Positions 26,964 through 36,673 of a DNA stretch of 64,000 nucleotides are shown here, one piece after another (the stretch's first letter is position 1; each line of letters starts with the position of its first letter). The notes beneath the pieces are model-generated. The model was not told the DNA's origin, made no database searches, and was given only the letters and a program-made list of their open reading frames with translations. Both the position numbers and the translations under genes were made by a program. The stretch comes from Peribacillus acanthi (GTDB lineage: Bacteria > Bacillota > Bacilli > Bacillales > DSM-1321): the NCBI RefSeq assembly GCF_003073175.1, contig NZ_QBBX01000003.1, positions 29,251 to 93,250 on the forward strand. Reading direction: 5' to 3'.

Positions 26964-28496
26964 TTGAGGAAAATCCAAATTTTCGATACAACTTTACGGG
27001 ATGGAGAACAATCAGCTGGCGTAAACCTAAATGCCAATGAAAAAATGGAGATTGCCATACAGCTTGAAAAGCTGGGTATGGATATTATTGAAGCTGGTTT
27101 TCCTTCTGCCTCTCCAGGTGACTTTGCTTCCGTCAAAGAAATCGCGAGGGTTGTGAAGAATTCGTCGGTGACAGGCTTATCTCGCTCCCTGCAAAAAGAT
27201 ATTGATACTGCCTGGGAAGCACTTAAAGATGGGGCACAACCAAGAATTCACGTATTCTTGGCTACATCACCCATCCATCGACAACATAAATTGAAAATGT
27301 CAAAAGATCAAGTAGTTGAAGCCGCGGTAGAGTCTGTAAAGTATGCATCCAAGCGGTTCCCTATTGTCCAATGGTCAGCTGAGGATGCGTGCAGGACAGA
27401 ATTGGATTATTTAGCGCATGTGGTAGAACAAGTCATTAAAGCAGGGGCGCGAGTAATTAATATTCCTGATACAGTCGGATATATAACACCTCAGGAATAT
27501 GGCGGGATATTTCAGTATTTGATCCAGAATGTACCATCCATCCATAAGGTTCAACTTTCAGCTCATTGTCATGATGATTTAGGGATGGCAATTTCAAATT
27601 CCCTTGCTGCGATATCGGCAGGTGCCAGTCAAATTGAAGGAACTATTAATGGGATTGGAGAAAGAGCAGGAAATGCTGCTTTAGAAGAGTTAGTGGTGGC
27701 ATTGCATACTAGAGCCGATTACTACAAGGCAAATACAAGACTTAAACTAGGAGAAATTAAAAGAACAAGCGATTTGGTCAGTAGATTGACTGGAATGGAA
27801 GTGCCTCCAAATAAAGCAATTGTCGGTCGAAATGCTTTTGCACATGAATCCGGGATTCATCAAGACGGGGTGTTAAAAGAAAAAACGACCTATGAAATCA
27901 TTTCTCCTGAATTAGTAGGTGTTTCGACTAATAGTATGGTGCTTGGCAAACATTCAGGACGACACGCATTCAAAACAAGACTTGAAGAACTGGGGCTTTG
28001 TGTTTCAGTGAATGATATGAATAAAATGTTTGTTACCTTCAAAGAACTGGCTGATCGTAAGAAAGAAATGACAGATGATGATTTAGTTGCACTAGTGCTA
28101 GAAGAAAAACTATCAAATGATCATCGTTTTTATGATTTAGTCTCCATTCAAATTCAATACGGAACGAATCAAGTACCAACAGCCACTGTGACAATCACGG
28201 GTAGGAATAATGAAATATTGATGGAAGCTGGTACCGGTGCCGGTAGCATAGAAGCCTTATATAATACGATGGAAAAGTGCATTCAAGATCCTGTAAATCT
28301 TCTGGACTATAGGATTCAATCTGTCGGGGCTGGCAGAGATGCTTTGGCACAAGTTTATGTGAAAATGAATTATTTAGGGATGGAAACGAGCGGCAGGGGG
28401 CTTGCCCAAGACGTATTGGAGGCTTCTGCTAAAGCTTATTTACATGCAGTGAATCGAGTTATTTATTTAAAGGATGAGAAAAAAGTCTTGATATAA
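26964..28496 (+). CDS. leuA: 2-isopropylmalate synthase
   Basis: A 510-residue enzyme that commits 2-ketoisovalerate to leucine synthesis with acetyl-CoA. The TIM-barrel catalytic domain begins [18 protein letters not shown], followed by [18 protein letters not shown] (metal-binding His-x-His) and [14 protein letters not shown]. The C-terminal LeuA dimer domain, which binds leucine, starts near residue 390. The TTG start at 26964 has AGAAAGGAGCG upstream. Feedback control by leucine follows from the family. Confidence 0.96.
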   Translation: MRKIQIFDTTLRDGEQSAGVNLNANEKMEIAIQLEKLGMDIIEAGFPSASPGDFASVKEIARVVKNSSVTGLSRSLQKDIDTAWEALKDGAQPRIHVFLATSPIHRQHKLKMSKDQVVEAAVESVKYASKRFPIVQWSAEDACRTELDYLAHVVEQVIKAGARVINIPDTVGYITPQEYGGIFQYLIQNVPSIHKVQLSAHCHDDLGMAISNSLAAISAGASQIEGTINGIGERAGNAALEELVVALHTRADYYKANTRLKLGEIKRTSDLVSRLTGMEVPPNKAIVGRNAFAHESGIHQDGVLKEKTTYEIISPELVGVSTNSMVLGKHSGRHAFKTRLEELGLCVSVNDMNKMFVTFKELADRKKEMTDDDLVALVLEEKLSNDHRFYDLVSIQIQYGTNQVPTATVTITGRNNEILMEAGTGAGSIEALYNTMEKCIQDPVNLLDYRIQSVGAGRDALAQVYVKMNYLGMETSGRGLAQDVLEASAKAYLHAVNRVIYLKDEKKVLI

Positions 28497-28624
28497 AAGA
28501 TAATCTATAAAATTTATTTCTTACTAAAGGTTGTTGTTAAGGGCGAATAATCCAAAGCTAATGTTTAATTGCCTGCATTACAGCTTGTATAAAATTAAAA
28601 GTTTTCATGAAGGGAGAGAGAGGT

Positions 28625-29737
28625 ATGTATAAGAAAATTGCCGTATTACCTGGAGATGGAATTGGGGAAGAAGTGACAAAGGGTGCTGTTGAAATTTTGG
28701 AGTGTGTTGCTGAACGTTATGGACATAACTTTCAGTTCCAATATGGGCAAATCGGTGGGATTGCACTAGATCAGACAGGTCAACCTCTTCCTGAAGAAAC
28801 GGTAACTCTATGTAAAAAAAGTGACGCGGTATTATTAGGTGCTGTAGGAGGGCCTAAATGGGATCAAATTCCACCTAATCAAAGACCAGAAACAGGTTTG
28901 CTGAAGATTAGAAAAGAATTACAATTATTCGCTAATTTACGTCCTGTTACTTATTATTCTAGCTTATCCGATTCATCTCCCCTACGTAAGGAAATCATTG
29001 AAGAAGTAGATTTCGTTATCGTTAGGGAATTAACGGGAGGCCTTTATTTTGGGAAACCTAGTCAAAGGACGTTCCGACATGGGATTGAAGCGGTTGTAGA
29101 TACTCTTTTTTATAAGAGAGATGAAATTAAGAGAATTATTGAACTAGCTTTCCAATTGGCACGTACGAGAAAACAAAAAGTAACATCGGTTGATAAGGCA
29201 AATGTACTAGAATCAAGTAGGCTTTGGAGGGAAGTAGCAAATGAAGTTGCTAAGGATTACCAGGATGTTCAATTAGAACATATGTTAGTGGACAATGCGG
29301 CCATGCAATTAATCAAGAATCCGAAACAATTTGATGTCATCGTTACAGAGAATATGTTTGGAGACATTTTAAGTGACGAAGCGTCCGTATTGACTGGTTC
29401 ACTTGGAATGCTCCCGTCAGCGTCATTGTCGGAAAATGGCCTGAATTTATATGAGCCGATTCATGGATCAGCACCCGATATTGCAGGGAAGAATGTTGCT
29501 AACCCAATTGCGATGATATTATCAGCAGCGTCAATGCTTCGTCTTTCCTTTGGATTAGAAGAGGAAGCGGAAGCGGTTGAAAAAGCAGTTAAAGATGTAT
29601 TAGAACAGGGATACCGTACAAAAGATATCACATCTAAGGGTAATAGCGTTCTTTCTACGGTTGAGATGGTAGCTGAAATTAAAAATAATATCCTTGATCA
29701 AGGAGCGATTTCTAATATCATGCAAGCCTACGCATAA
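28625..29737 (+). CDS. leuB: 3-isopropylmalate dehydrogenase
   Basis: A 370-residue NAD-dependent beta-decarboxylating dehydrogenase. The N-terminus IAVLPGDGIGEEVTKGAVEIL, VRELTGGLYFGKP and the metal-site block NMFGDILSDEASVLTGSLGMLPSAS are characteristic. I chose the ATG at 28625, preceded by AGGGAGAG; an in-frame ATG at 28607 lies before that site and would add six residues. It follows leuA by about 130 bases. Confidence 0.96.
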   Translation: MYKKIAVLPGDGIGEEVTKGAVEILECVAERYGHNFQFQYGQIGGIALDQTGQPLPEETVTLCKKSDAVLLGAVGGPKWDQIPPNQRPETGLLKIRKELQLFANLRPVTYYSSLSDSSPLRKEIIEEVDFVIVRELTGGLYFGKPSQRTFRHGIEAVVDTLFYKRDEIKRIIELAFQLARTRKQKVTSVDKANVLESSRLWREVANEVAKDYQDVQLEHMLVDNAAMQLIKNPKQFDVIVTENMFGDILSDEASVLTGSLGMLPSASLSENGLNLYEPIHGSAPDIAGKNVANPIAMILSAASMLRLSFGLEEEAEAVEKAVKDVLEQGYRTKDITSKGNSVLSTVEMVAEIKNNILDQGAISNIMQAYA

Positions 29738-29790
29738 ATGATTATCTATTCACTTAAGCGAGTAAATTATATCGAAAATAATTTTATTAG

Positions 29791-29880
29791 AGTCTTGCCA
29801 ACCTCTGTTTTTGTTTTGGTGGACTCTTCTATACGAGAAAGTAACAAGACACGTCCTTAATCCGGCCGTGTCTTCTTTTA
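29791..29880 (+). terminator. Two hairpins in the leuB-leuC gap
   Basis: The 305-base gap between leuB and leuC holds two stems. The first is AGAGTC..CCAACC with GGTGG..GACTCT (29791-29828). The second is AAGACACG with CGTGTCTT followed by CTTTT (29846-29880), a weak terminator. I see no leader peptide, T-box or riboswitch. The rest of the gap, to 30042, shows nothing I can name except AGGGGG before leuC. Confidence 0.5.
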
Positions 29881-30042
29881 AACAGTTTAAAAGGTAATAG
29901 TTTGAACCTAAATGAAAATCAAGAAACATATTATAGGGTTTAATATCCTCAATTAAGCCGATATGGTCCTAGGAAAAGAACCAGTGTAATTAGGCCTTTC
30001 TGAACAAATAGAACAGGTAAAAAAACTGTTAGGGGGATAAGC

Positions 30043-31467
30043 ATGGGGAAATCGATAATCGAGAAAATTTGGGAATCTCATATTGTAAATAGGGAAGAGA
30101 ATAAACCGGATCTCTTATATATTGATTTACATTATATACACGAGGTAACTTCCCCACAAGCTTTCGCAGGGTTAAGAGTAAAGAGTAGAGGTGTAAGAAG
30201 GCCAGATAAAACGTTTGCTACGATGGACCATAATGTCCCAACGGAGAATCGTTTCGTCATTCATGATGAAACTGCAAGGAACCAGTTGAATGCACTTGAG
30301 GAAAACTGTAAGGAATTTAATATTCCACTTGCTGATTTGAATAGTGCAGACCAAGGTATTATTCATGTTATTGGACCAGAATTAGGACTTACTAAGCCTG
30401 GAATGACAATAGTGTGTGGCGATAGCCATACATCTACACACGGTGCCTTTGGTGCGCTTGCCTTTGGAATAGGAACTAGTGAAGTTGAGCATGTTCTTGC
30501 GACTCAAACTTTATGGCAAACGAAACCGAAGACAATGAAGCTGGAGGTTAAGGGAAGTTTACAACATGGGGTTACTGCTAAGGATGTTATTTTATATATT
30601 ATCTCCAAGTTAGGAGTCAATTTTGGAACGGGTTATGTTATTGAATACTGCGGAGAAGTGATTCGCAATATGTCAATGGAAGAAAGGATGACCGTATGCA
30701 ATATGTCCATTGAGGGTGGGGCTCGAGCGGGTTTAGTTAGCCCTGATGAAACAACTTTTTCTTATATAAAAGGAAGGAAATATAGTGAAAAAGGAAGTTC
30801 TTTTGATGAACAGGTCAAATTTTGGAGAAGTTTAGCCAGCGATGAGAGTTCGATTTATGATCATGAAATTGTCATTCAAGGTGAAGACATCACACCTATG
30901 GTTAGCTGGGGCACCAATCCTGCCATGTGCAGCCCAATAGATGGAACCATTCCTCGAACAGAAGATTATGAGGATAAAGTACAACAGCATTCCTTACAAC
31001 GAGCCCTTCAATATATGAATTTAAAAGAAGGTTCAACAATGGGAGATATTCCAATCCAACATGTATTCATTGGCTCATGTACCAATTCAAGAATCGAGGA
31101 CCTTAGACAAGCAGCGGAAATCGTAAAAGGTAAAAAAGTGAAATCAGGAGTAAGGGCGCTAGTGGTACCTGGTTCTCAGAAGGTCAAACAACAAGCGGAA
31201 GATGAGGGTTTGGATGTTATCTTCGTTGATGCCGGATTTCAGTGGAGGGAGTCTGGATGTAGTATGTGCTTAAGTATGAACCCGGATATGGTACCAGCAG
31301 GGGAACACTGTGCCTCCACTTCAAACCGGAATTTCGAAGGTAGACAAGGACAAGGTGCAAGAACCCATTTAGTCAGCCCAGCAATGGCAGCGGCAGCAGC
31401 AATCTATGGTTCATTTATTGACGTGCGTACACTAAGTCAACAGCAATTAGTTAAAAAAAACATATAA
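30043..31467 (+). CDS. leuC: 3-isopropylmalate dehydratase large subunit
   Basis: A 474-residue aconitase-family subunit that with LeuD converts 2- to 3-isopropylmalate. The [4Fe-4S] cysteines are in [13 protein letters not shown] and [38 protein letters not shown] and [26 protein letters not shown] are family blocks. GTTAGGGGG precedes the ATG. leuD follows 15 bases later. Confidence 0.96.
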   Translation: MGKSIIEKIWESHIVNREENKPDLLYIDLHYIHEVTSPQAFAGLRVKSRGVRRPDKTFATMDHNVPTENRFVIHDETARNQLNALEENCKEFNIPLADLNSADQGIIHVIGPELGLTKPGMTIVCGDSHTSTHGAFGALAFGIGTSEVEHVLATQTLWQTKPKTMKLEVKGSLQHGVTAKDVILYIISKLGVNFGTGYVIEYCGEVIRNMSMEERMTVCNMSIEGGARAGLVSPDETTFSYIKGRKYSEKGSSFDEQVKFWRSLASDESSIYDHEIVIQGEDITPMVSWGTNPAMCSPIDGTIPRTEDYEDKVQQHSLQRALQYMNLKEGSTMGDIPIQHVFIGSCTNSRIEDLRQAAEIVKGKKVKSGVRALVVPGSQKVKQQAEDEGLDVIFVDAGFQWRESGCSMCLSMNPDMVPAGEHCASTSNRNFEGRQGQGARTHLVSPAMAAAAAIYGSFIDVRTLSQQQLVKKNI

Positions 31468-31482
31468 AGGGAGCTGAGAGAC

Positions 31483-32067
31483 ATGAGTGGATTGAAGACT
31501 GTAATTAGCAGGGTGGCAGTATTAAACCGGGCTAACGTGGATACGGATCAAATTATTCCGAAACAATTTTTGAAAAAAATTGATCGGCAAGGTTTTGGTG
31601 ACTACCTCTTTTTTAACTGGCGATTTGATGAACATGGAAATGAGAGAGAAGATTTTGAACTGAATCAATTAGATGCAAAAGGGTGTACCATTCTTATTGC
31701 AGGAGAGAACTTTGGGTGCGGCTCTTCAAGAGAGCATGCTCCATGGGCCCTTTTGGATTATGGATTCAACGTTGTGATAGCACCATCTTTTGCTGACATT
31801 TTCTATCAAAATTGCTTGAAAAATGGTATGCTTCCTATCAAGCTTTCGAAAGAAACTATCCAACATCTCATTGAAAAAACAAGTGCTGTTCAAAGAGAGT
31901 TGGAGGTTGATTTACCTAACCAAGTAGTGAAAGACTCTTCAGGGTTTGAAGCTAGATTTGAAATCCATCCATATTGGAAAGAAATGCTTGTCAACGGTTG
32001 GGATGAAATTTCATTAACCTTGCAACTAGATGAAAAAATTAAATACTATGAATTCATGCATGGATAG
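31483..32067 (+). CDS. leuD: 3-isopropylmalate dehydratase small subunit
   Basis: A 194-residue swivel domain. Motifs are NVDTDQIIPKQFLK near the N-terminus, then GENFGCGSSREHAPWAL, the substrate-binding arginine block, and PSFADIFYQNCLKNGMLPI. It completes the isopropylmalate isomerase. AAAGGGAGCTGAGAG precedes the ATG. Confidence 0.96.
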   Translation: MSGLKTVISRVAVLNRANVDTDQIIPKQFLKKIDRQGFGDYLFFNWRFDEHGNEREDFELNQLDAKGCTILIAGENFGCGSSREHAPWALLDYGFNVVIAPSFADIFYQNCLKNGMLPIKLSKETIQHLIEKTSAVQRELEVDLPNQVVKDSSGFEARFEIHPYWKEMLVNGWDEISLTLQLDEKIKYYEFMHG

Positions 32068-32225
32068 ATAGCACAAGAAGTGATCCCATTTCAATGGATA
32101 GGTTTTTCCCTTCATTATGAAAAAAGTTATTATCCTCTATTATATTATTCTAGAATTTGGTTTCCCTATACTTGCCGTGCTACACTATTAAAAAGCAAAC
32201 GTATTGAATAAGGCGGGTTTTAGGT

Positions 32226-33236
32226 ATGAATCACAAAAACAAACAGAGGCAAGACAATGTCATCCCGCTACCTGGGTTATCTGATAGATTGATTAAGCTT
32301 GGGTTGGACTCTCTTGCAAATAAAAACTTCAAAGAAGCTTATTCCTATCTTACACAAGCGGTCGAATTAGAGCCTGATCACGCAGATTTACATATTGGTC
32401 TTGTTGTTTCAATGGTTGAGCTTGGGTTATATAAGGAAGCCAAACAGCTTTGTAAGGAAATCATGCATAAAGGAATCGGTGACTATTTCCAAGTTGTGAG
32501 CATTTATTTAATGGTGCTTCTTCATTTAAATGAGCACGAAGAAATGGTCTCAACTATTGAAGCGTTGCTGGATGAAAATGAGGTCCCTCTTGATAAAGAG
32601 GAGTCATTTGAAAGGATGTTAGAATTCAGTAAAAGAGTCATATTAGAGCGACAGACAAAAAAAGAAGCAGAAGTCCTACCGGAGTATGAAGAGTTTATCC
32701 TTAAAGGTAAAACGGATAGCGAACAATTTTTCCTTCTATCTAAGTTATCTGATAAAAACATTCGACCATATGCTTCTCAACTGGAGGATTTTTTAGTGGA
32801 TGAAAAAGCCCATCCATTCCTAAAGACTATGGTTTTAACTATGATGGTAGAGCAACAATACGGGATAGAAATCTCAATTGTGAAACTAGGTCGGAGCATG
32901 AATGCTGTACCTTCAGAGCTACCTCTTGTTAAAGATGATACAGCGCTGTTAAAACTTATTGAACTCCTGGATAATGGATTAGGGCAAGAAAATCCAACCC
33001 AATATGAACTCGCTAAAAATATTCTAGAACGACACCATTTTATTAGTTATCCGTTTGGTTTTCCTTTTCATGATGAAGAACTGGTGGCTGCCTACCATTA
33101 TTTATCCGATGAATATCAAGGTTCTGAACCGGATCCGGTAAAAATAGCATCCCTTTATGCGTGTCAACCAGAAAGAATAAGTGAGGCGCTGGGTCATCTA
33201 CGCGCTCTGGAGGAAATATCTTCTCCCATAATTTAA
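32226..33236 (+). CDS. ysoA: TPR-containing protein YsoA
   Basis: A 336-residue cytoplasmic protein. Tetratricopeptide repeats are readable in the first 100 residues (SLANKNFKEAYSYLTQAVELEPDHADLHIG and then LGLYKEAKQLCKEIMHKG). The rest is helical and acidic, with LSDEYQGSEPDPVKIASLYA near the end. Its place between leuD and tig is that of ysoA in B. subtilis. Function is unknown; TPRs suggest protein binding. AAGGCGGG is a weak ribosome site. Confidence 0.85.
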   Translation: MNHKNKQRQDNVIPLPGLSDRLIKLGLDSLANKNFKEAYSYLTQAVELEPDHADLHIGLVVSMVELGLYKEAKQLCKEIMHKGIGDYFQVVSIYLMVLLHLNEHEEMVSTIEALLDENEVPLDKEESFERMLEFSKRVILERQTKKEAEVLPEYEEFILKGKTDSEQFFLLSKLSDKNIRPYASQLEDFLVDEKAHPFLKTMVLTMMVEQQYGIEISIVKLGRSMNAVPSELPLVKDDTALLKLIELLDNGLGQENPTQYELAKNILERHHFISYPFGFPFHDEELVAAYHYLSDEYQGSEPDPVKIASLYACQPERISEALGHLRALEEISSPII

Positions 33237-33246
33237 GCTATTGCTG

Positions 33247-33274
33247 TTGAAACAAAGACAACCTATGTTATAAT
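33247..33274 (+). promoter_or_regulatory. Promoter of tig
   Basis: TTGAAA at 33247-33252 and TATAAT at 33269-33274 with 16 bases between, 138 bases before the tig start. Confidence 0.75.
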
Positions 33275-33412
33275 GTAGTGGTTGTAATGTAGAACATACA
33301 AAAAACGACTTTCTCAATTCAGTTTGAGAATTTTGTAAGAATGACTTGTGAGCAATCAACAAGGCATATTAAAGCAAAATAATGAAGTATATAGATTTTT
33401 GGAGGGAAACGC

Positions 33413-34690
33413 ATGTCTGTTAAATGGGAAAAAAAAGAAGAGAACCGCGGAGTTCTTACAATTGAAGTTCCAGCTGAAAAAGTAAACGAAGGTTTAGACG
33501 CTGCATTTAAAAAAGTAGTAAAGCAAGTAAATATTCCTGGATTCCGTAAAGGAAAAATGCCTCGCCAAATGTTCGAAAAACGTTTTGGTGTAGAAGCGCT
33601 ATATCAAGATGCTCTTGATTTCATCCTACCTGAAGCTTATGCAAGCGCAGTAGAAGAAGCAGGAATTGATCCTGTAGATCGCCCTGAAATCGATGTAGAA
33701 CAAATGGAAAAAGGCAAAAACCTTATTTTTACAGCTACTGTAACTGTTAGACCTGAAGTTAAATTAGGTGAATATAAAGGTATCGAAGTTGAAAAGCTTG
33801 ATGCAACAGTAACAGAAGAAGACGTGGACGCTGAAATCAAAGCTATGCAAGAGCGCCAAGCTGAGCTAGTTGTTAAAGGAAACGGAAAAGCTGAAAACGG
33901 TGATACTGTCGTAATCGACTTTGAAGGTTTTGTAGATGGCGAAGCATTCGAAGGCGGTAAAGCTGAAAACTACTCACTTGAACTTGGATCAGGTTCATTT
34001 ATCCCAGGTTTCGAAGATCAATTAGTTGGTTTAGAAGCTGGTCAACAAAAAGATATCGAAGTAAACTTCCCAGAAGAGTACCATGCTGCTGAGCTTGCTG
34101 GAAAGCCTGCAACTTTCAAAGTTACTCTTCATGAAATCAAAGCAAAGCAACTTCCTGAGTTAGATGATGAATTTGCTAAAGATGTTGATGAAGAAGTTGA
34201 AACTTTAGCTGAACTAAAAGAAAAAACAAAGAAAAACCTTGAAGAGAGCAAAAAGCATGATGCTGAACACCAATTACGTGACGCTGTAGTAGAAAAAGCT
34301 GCTGAAAATGCAGAAGTAACTATTCCAGAAGTAATGATTGAAAACGAAATTGGCCGCATGATGAAAGAGTTTGAACAACGTCTTCAAATGCAAGGTATGA
34401 ACCTTGACCTATACTTCCAGTTCTCAGGTCAAGACGAAGCAGCTTTAAAAGCTCAAATGAAAGAAGAAGCTGAATTCCGTGTACGCATCAACTTAGTTCT
34501 TGAAGCAATCGCAGATGCTGAAAACCTTGAAGCAACTGATGCTGATGTGGACAGCGAAATCCAAAAAATGTCTGAGCAATACAACATGGATGTAAACACA
34601 ATCAAGCAAGCTTTAGGTAACCTTGAAGGTGTTAAAGCAGACCTACGTGTTCGTAAAGCAGTAGATTTCCTTGTTGAAAACAGCAAGTAA
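33413..34690 (+). CDS. tig: Trigger factor
   Basis: A 425-residue ribosome-associated chaperone with peptidyl-prolyl isomerase activity. The N-terminal ribosome-binding loop is [19 protein letters not shown]. The FKBP-like domain (about 150-245) has [20 protein letters not shown]. The C-terminal helical arms complete the usual length. Codon use is biased and repetitive, as in highly expressed genes. GGAGGG precedes the ATG. Confidence 0.97.
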   Translation: MSVKWEKKEENRGVLTIEVPAEKVNEGLDAAFKKVVKQVNIPGFRKGKMPRQMFEKRFGVEALYQDALDFILPEAYASAVEEAGIDPVDRPEIDVEQMEKGKNLIFTATVTVRPEVKLGEYKGIEVEKLDATVTEEDVDAEIKAMQERQAELVVKGNGKAENGDTVVIDFEGFVDGEAFEGGKAENYSLELGSGSFIPGFEDQLVGLEAGQQKDIEVNFPEEYHAAELAGKPATFKVTLHEIKAKQLPELDDEFAKDVDEEVETLAELKEKTKKNLEESKKHDAEHQLRDAVVEKAAENAEVTIPEVMIENEIGRMMKEFEQRLQMQGMNLDLYFQFSGQDEAALKAQMKEEAEFRVRINLVLEAIADAENLEATDADVDSEIQKMSEQYNMDVNTIKQALGNLEGVKADLRVRKAVDFLVENSK

Positions 34691-34710
34691 TTAAATAAAT
34701 CATCTAAATA

Positions 34711-34745
34711 AACAAGGCGCGATTATTTCGTGCCTTGTTTTATAC
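34711..34745 (+). terminator. Terminator of tig
   Basis: AACAAGGC.CGA pairs with TCG.TGCCTTGTT around a short loop and is followed by TTTTAT. Confidence 0.85.
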
Positions 34746-35059
34746 CATATACTAGACTAGGATTATTTCTTACATAAGGTGTAAAATAAGGTTTAGCACG
34801 CATATACATATTCTATCTATTCTTAATAAAATTCCTGGGTTTGGGATTGCCTTTAAAGGGCAAAATACATAGTACTGTGAAAATGAGTCTCTAATTGACT
34901 CGTTTTCTCTAAGCAATATCGTTTTTCTTTTACATAAGAACGTGGTAAAATGCAACTTAATCAATCTTCAAAGCTTGATGGGAAGGTTTGGATATCGGTG
35001 AAAATGGCCGTCCAGACTTCTTTGTTATACAGGGAAAAGTTCTAAAGGGGTGAGAGATC
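34746..35059 (+). other. tig-clpX intergenic region
   Basis: 314 bases with no gene. A TTGACT near 34895 and a TAAAAT near 34946 could be parts of clpX promoters but have poor partners. The final AAAGGGGTGAGAG is the clpX ribosome site. No structured RNA is evident. Confidence 0.4.
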
Positions 35060-36325
35060 ATGTTTAAATTTAATGATGAAAAGGGACAACTTAAGTGTTC
35101 TTTTTGTGGTAAAACTCAAGAGCAGGTACGCAAACTCGTAGCTGGTCCTGGAGTATATATTTGTGACGAATGTATCGAGCTTTGCACAGAAATTGTGGAA
35201 GAAGAGCTAGGCACTGAGGAAGAAGTAGAATTTAAGGATGTTCCTAAGCCGAAGGAAATCCGAGAAATCTTGGATGAGTATGTAATTGGTCAGGAGCAGG
35301 CAAAGAAATCGTTGGCTGTAGCTGTATATAATCACTACAAACGAATCAATTCGAACAGTAAAATTGACGATGTAGAACTTTCAAAAAGTAATATCTCTTT
35401 GATCGGACCTACAGGTAGTGGTAAAACATTATTGGCTCAAACATTAGCTAGACTTTTAAATGTGCCATTTGCAATTGCGGATGCAACATCTCTAACGGAA
35501 GCAGGTTATGTTGGGGAAGATGTTGAAAACATTCTTTTGAAATTGATTCAAGCTGCTGATTATGATGTAGAAAAAGCTGAAAAAGGTATCATCTACATAG
35601 ATGAAATTGATAAAGTTGCTAGAAAATCTGAAAATCCATCCATCACTCGTGATGTATCTGGTGAAGGTGTACAGCAGGCGTTGTTGAAAATCTTGGAAGG
35701 TACTGTAGCTAGCGTTCCACCTCAAGGTGGCAGAAAGCATCCTCATCAAGAATTCATCCAAATCGACACGACGAATATCTTGTTTATTTGTGGTGGTGCA
35801 TTTGATGGAATTGAACCTATTATTAAACGACGTCTTGGTCAGAAAGTAATTGGATTCGGTTCTGATAATAAGAAGGAAGAAGTAAAAGAAAAAGAGTTAT
35901 TATCAAAAGTACTTCCTGAAGACTTATTAAAGTTCGGATTAATTCCTGAGTTCATCGGGCGTCTTCCAGTAATCGCTACATTAGAGCAGCTGGATGAAGA
36001 AGCATTAATCGAAATCTTGACTAAGCCGAAAAATGCTTTAGTGAAGCAATACCAAAAAATGCTTGAGCTGGATGATGTTCAATTGGAATTTGAAGAAGCG
36101 GCCCTTCATGAAATTGCTAAAAAAGCAATTGAAAGAAAAACAGGTGCACGTGGATTACGTTCAATCATTGAAGGAATCATGCTTGAAGTCATGTTTGAAT
36201 TGCCTTCACGCGAAGATATCGAAAAATGTATCATTACAGCTGAAACTGTAACTGAAAACAAACCACCAAAGCTGTTATTGACAGACGGATCGGTTGTTGT
36301 CGGTGAAGAAAAAACAAGCGCATAA
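35060..36325 (+). CDS. clpX: ATP-dependent Clp protease ATP-binding subunit ClpX
   Basis: A 421-residue unfoldase. The N-terminal zinc-binding domain has the four cysteines (KCSFCGK and [10 protein letters not shown]). The AAA+ module has Walker [13 protein letters not shown], Walker [11 protein letters not shown], and pore loop GYVGEDVE. An IGF-type ClpP-docking loop, VIGFGSDN, is present. The ATPase recognises tagged substrates and feeds them to ClpP, which is encoded elsewhere. Context with tig, lonB and lonA is conserved in Bacillus. Confidence 0.97.
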   Translation: MFKFNDEKGQLKCSFCGKTQEQVRKLVAGPGVYICDECIELCTEIVEEELGTEEEVEFKDVPKPKEIREILDEYVIGQEQAKKSLAVAVYNHYKRINSNSKIDDVELSKSNISLIGPTGSGKTLLAQTLARLLNVPFAIADATSLTEAGYVGEDVENILLKLIQAADYDVEKAEKGIIYIDEIDKVARKSENPSITRDVSGEGVQQALLKILEGTVASVPPQGGRKHPHQEFIQIDTTNILFICGGAFDGIEPIIKRRLGQKVIGFGSDNKKEEVKEKELLSKVLPEDLLKFGLIPEFIGRLPVIATLEQLDEEALIEILTKPKNALVKQYQKMLELDDVQLEFEEAALHEIAKKAIERKTGARGLRSIIEGIMLEVMFELPSREDIEKCIITAETVTENKPPKLLLTDGSVVVGEEKTSA

Positions 36326-36335
36326 TTTGTATAAC

Positions 36336-36382
36336 CATAAGGAAGGAAGGCTCATTTATTTTGAGTCTTTCTTCTTTTTTGC
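36336..36382 (+). terminator. Terminator of clpX
   Basis: GAAGGCTCA and TTGAGTCTTTC pair (with G-T pairs) around a TTTATT loop; the tail is CTTCTTTTTT. Confidence 0.65.
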
Positions 36383-36459
36383 ATTAATTGTTGTTTTTTG
36401 CCTGATGTTTACTGCTCCAATCCAAACATGAGTAAATCAACAATGTACTTCAGGATAGA

Positions 36460-36572
36460 AACCACAGGCCATAACACCTAGGAGACTCCCACCCCTTCCT
36501 GCAGAAAGCAAGTTCCTCTCGCTGAAATCAACGGACAAACTTTCTAATACATTCAGTAGCCACTTCAAGTTA
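36460..36572. repeat. Degenerate copy of the interspersed palindromic repeat
   Basis: The sequence TAGGAGACTCCCACCCCTTC, then GCAGAAAGCAAGTTCCTCTC and GAAATCAACGG, resembles the common Bacillaceae repeat block GCAGGAGTCT...GGAAAGCAAG...GAAATCAAC. It shares GGAGACT and AGCCACTTCAA with the repeat at 10885-11032. Symmetry is largely lost, so this would be an old copy. The relation is an inference. Confidence 0.4.
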
Positions 36573-36605
36573 AAAATCACCAGACTATCTCTTTTGTAAA
36601 AATAC

Positions 36606-36635
36606 GGTTAATTCTCCTGTTCCAAGGAGATACTA
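36606..36635 (+). promoter_or_regulatory. Sigma-F promoter of lonB
   Basis: A -35 of GGTTA at 36606-36610, a 15-base spacer and a -10 of GGAGATACTA at 36626-36635 fit the forespore sigma-F/sigma-G pattern (GYWTA, 15, GGNNANANTR). B. subtilis lonB is a sigma-F gene, which agrees. Confidence 0.75.
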
Positions 36636-36673
36636 GCAATACAGAACAGAGATGATTTTCAGGAGGTACTTCG

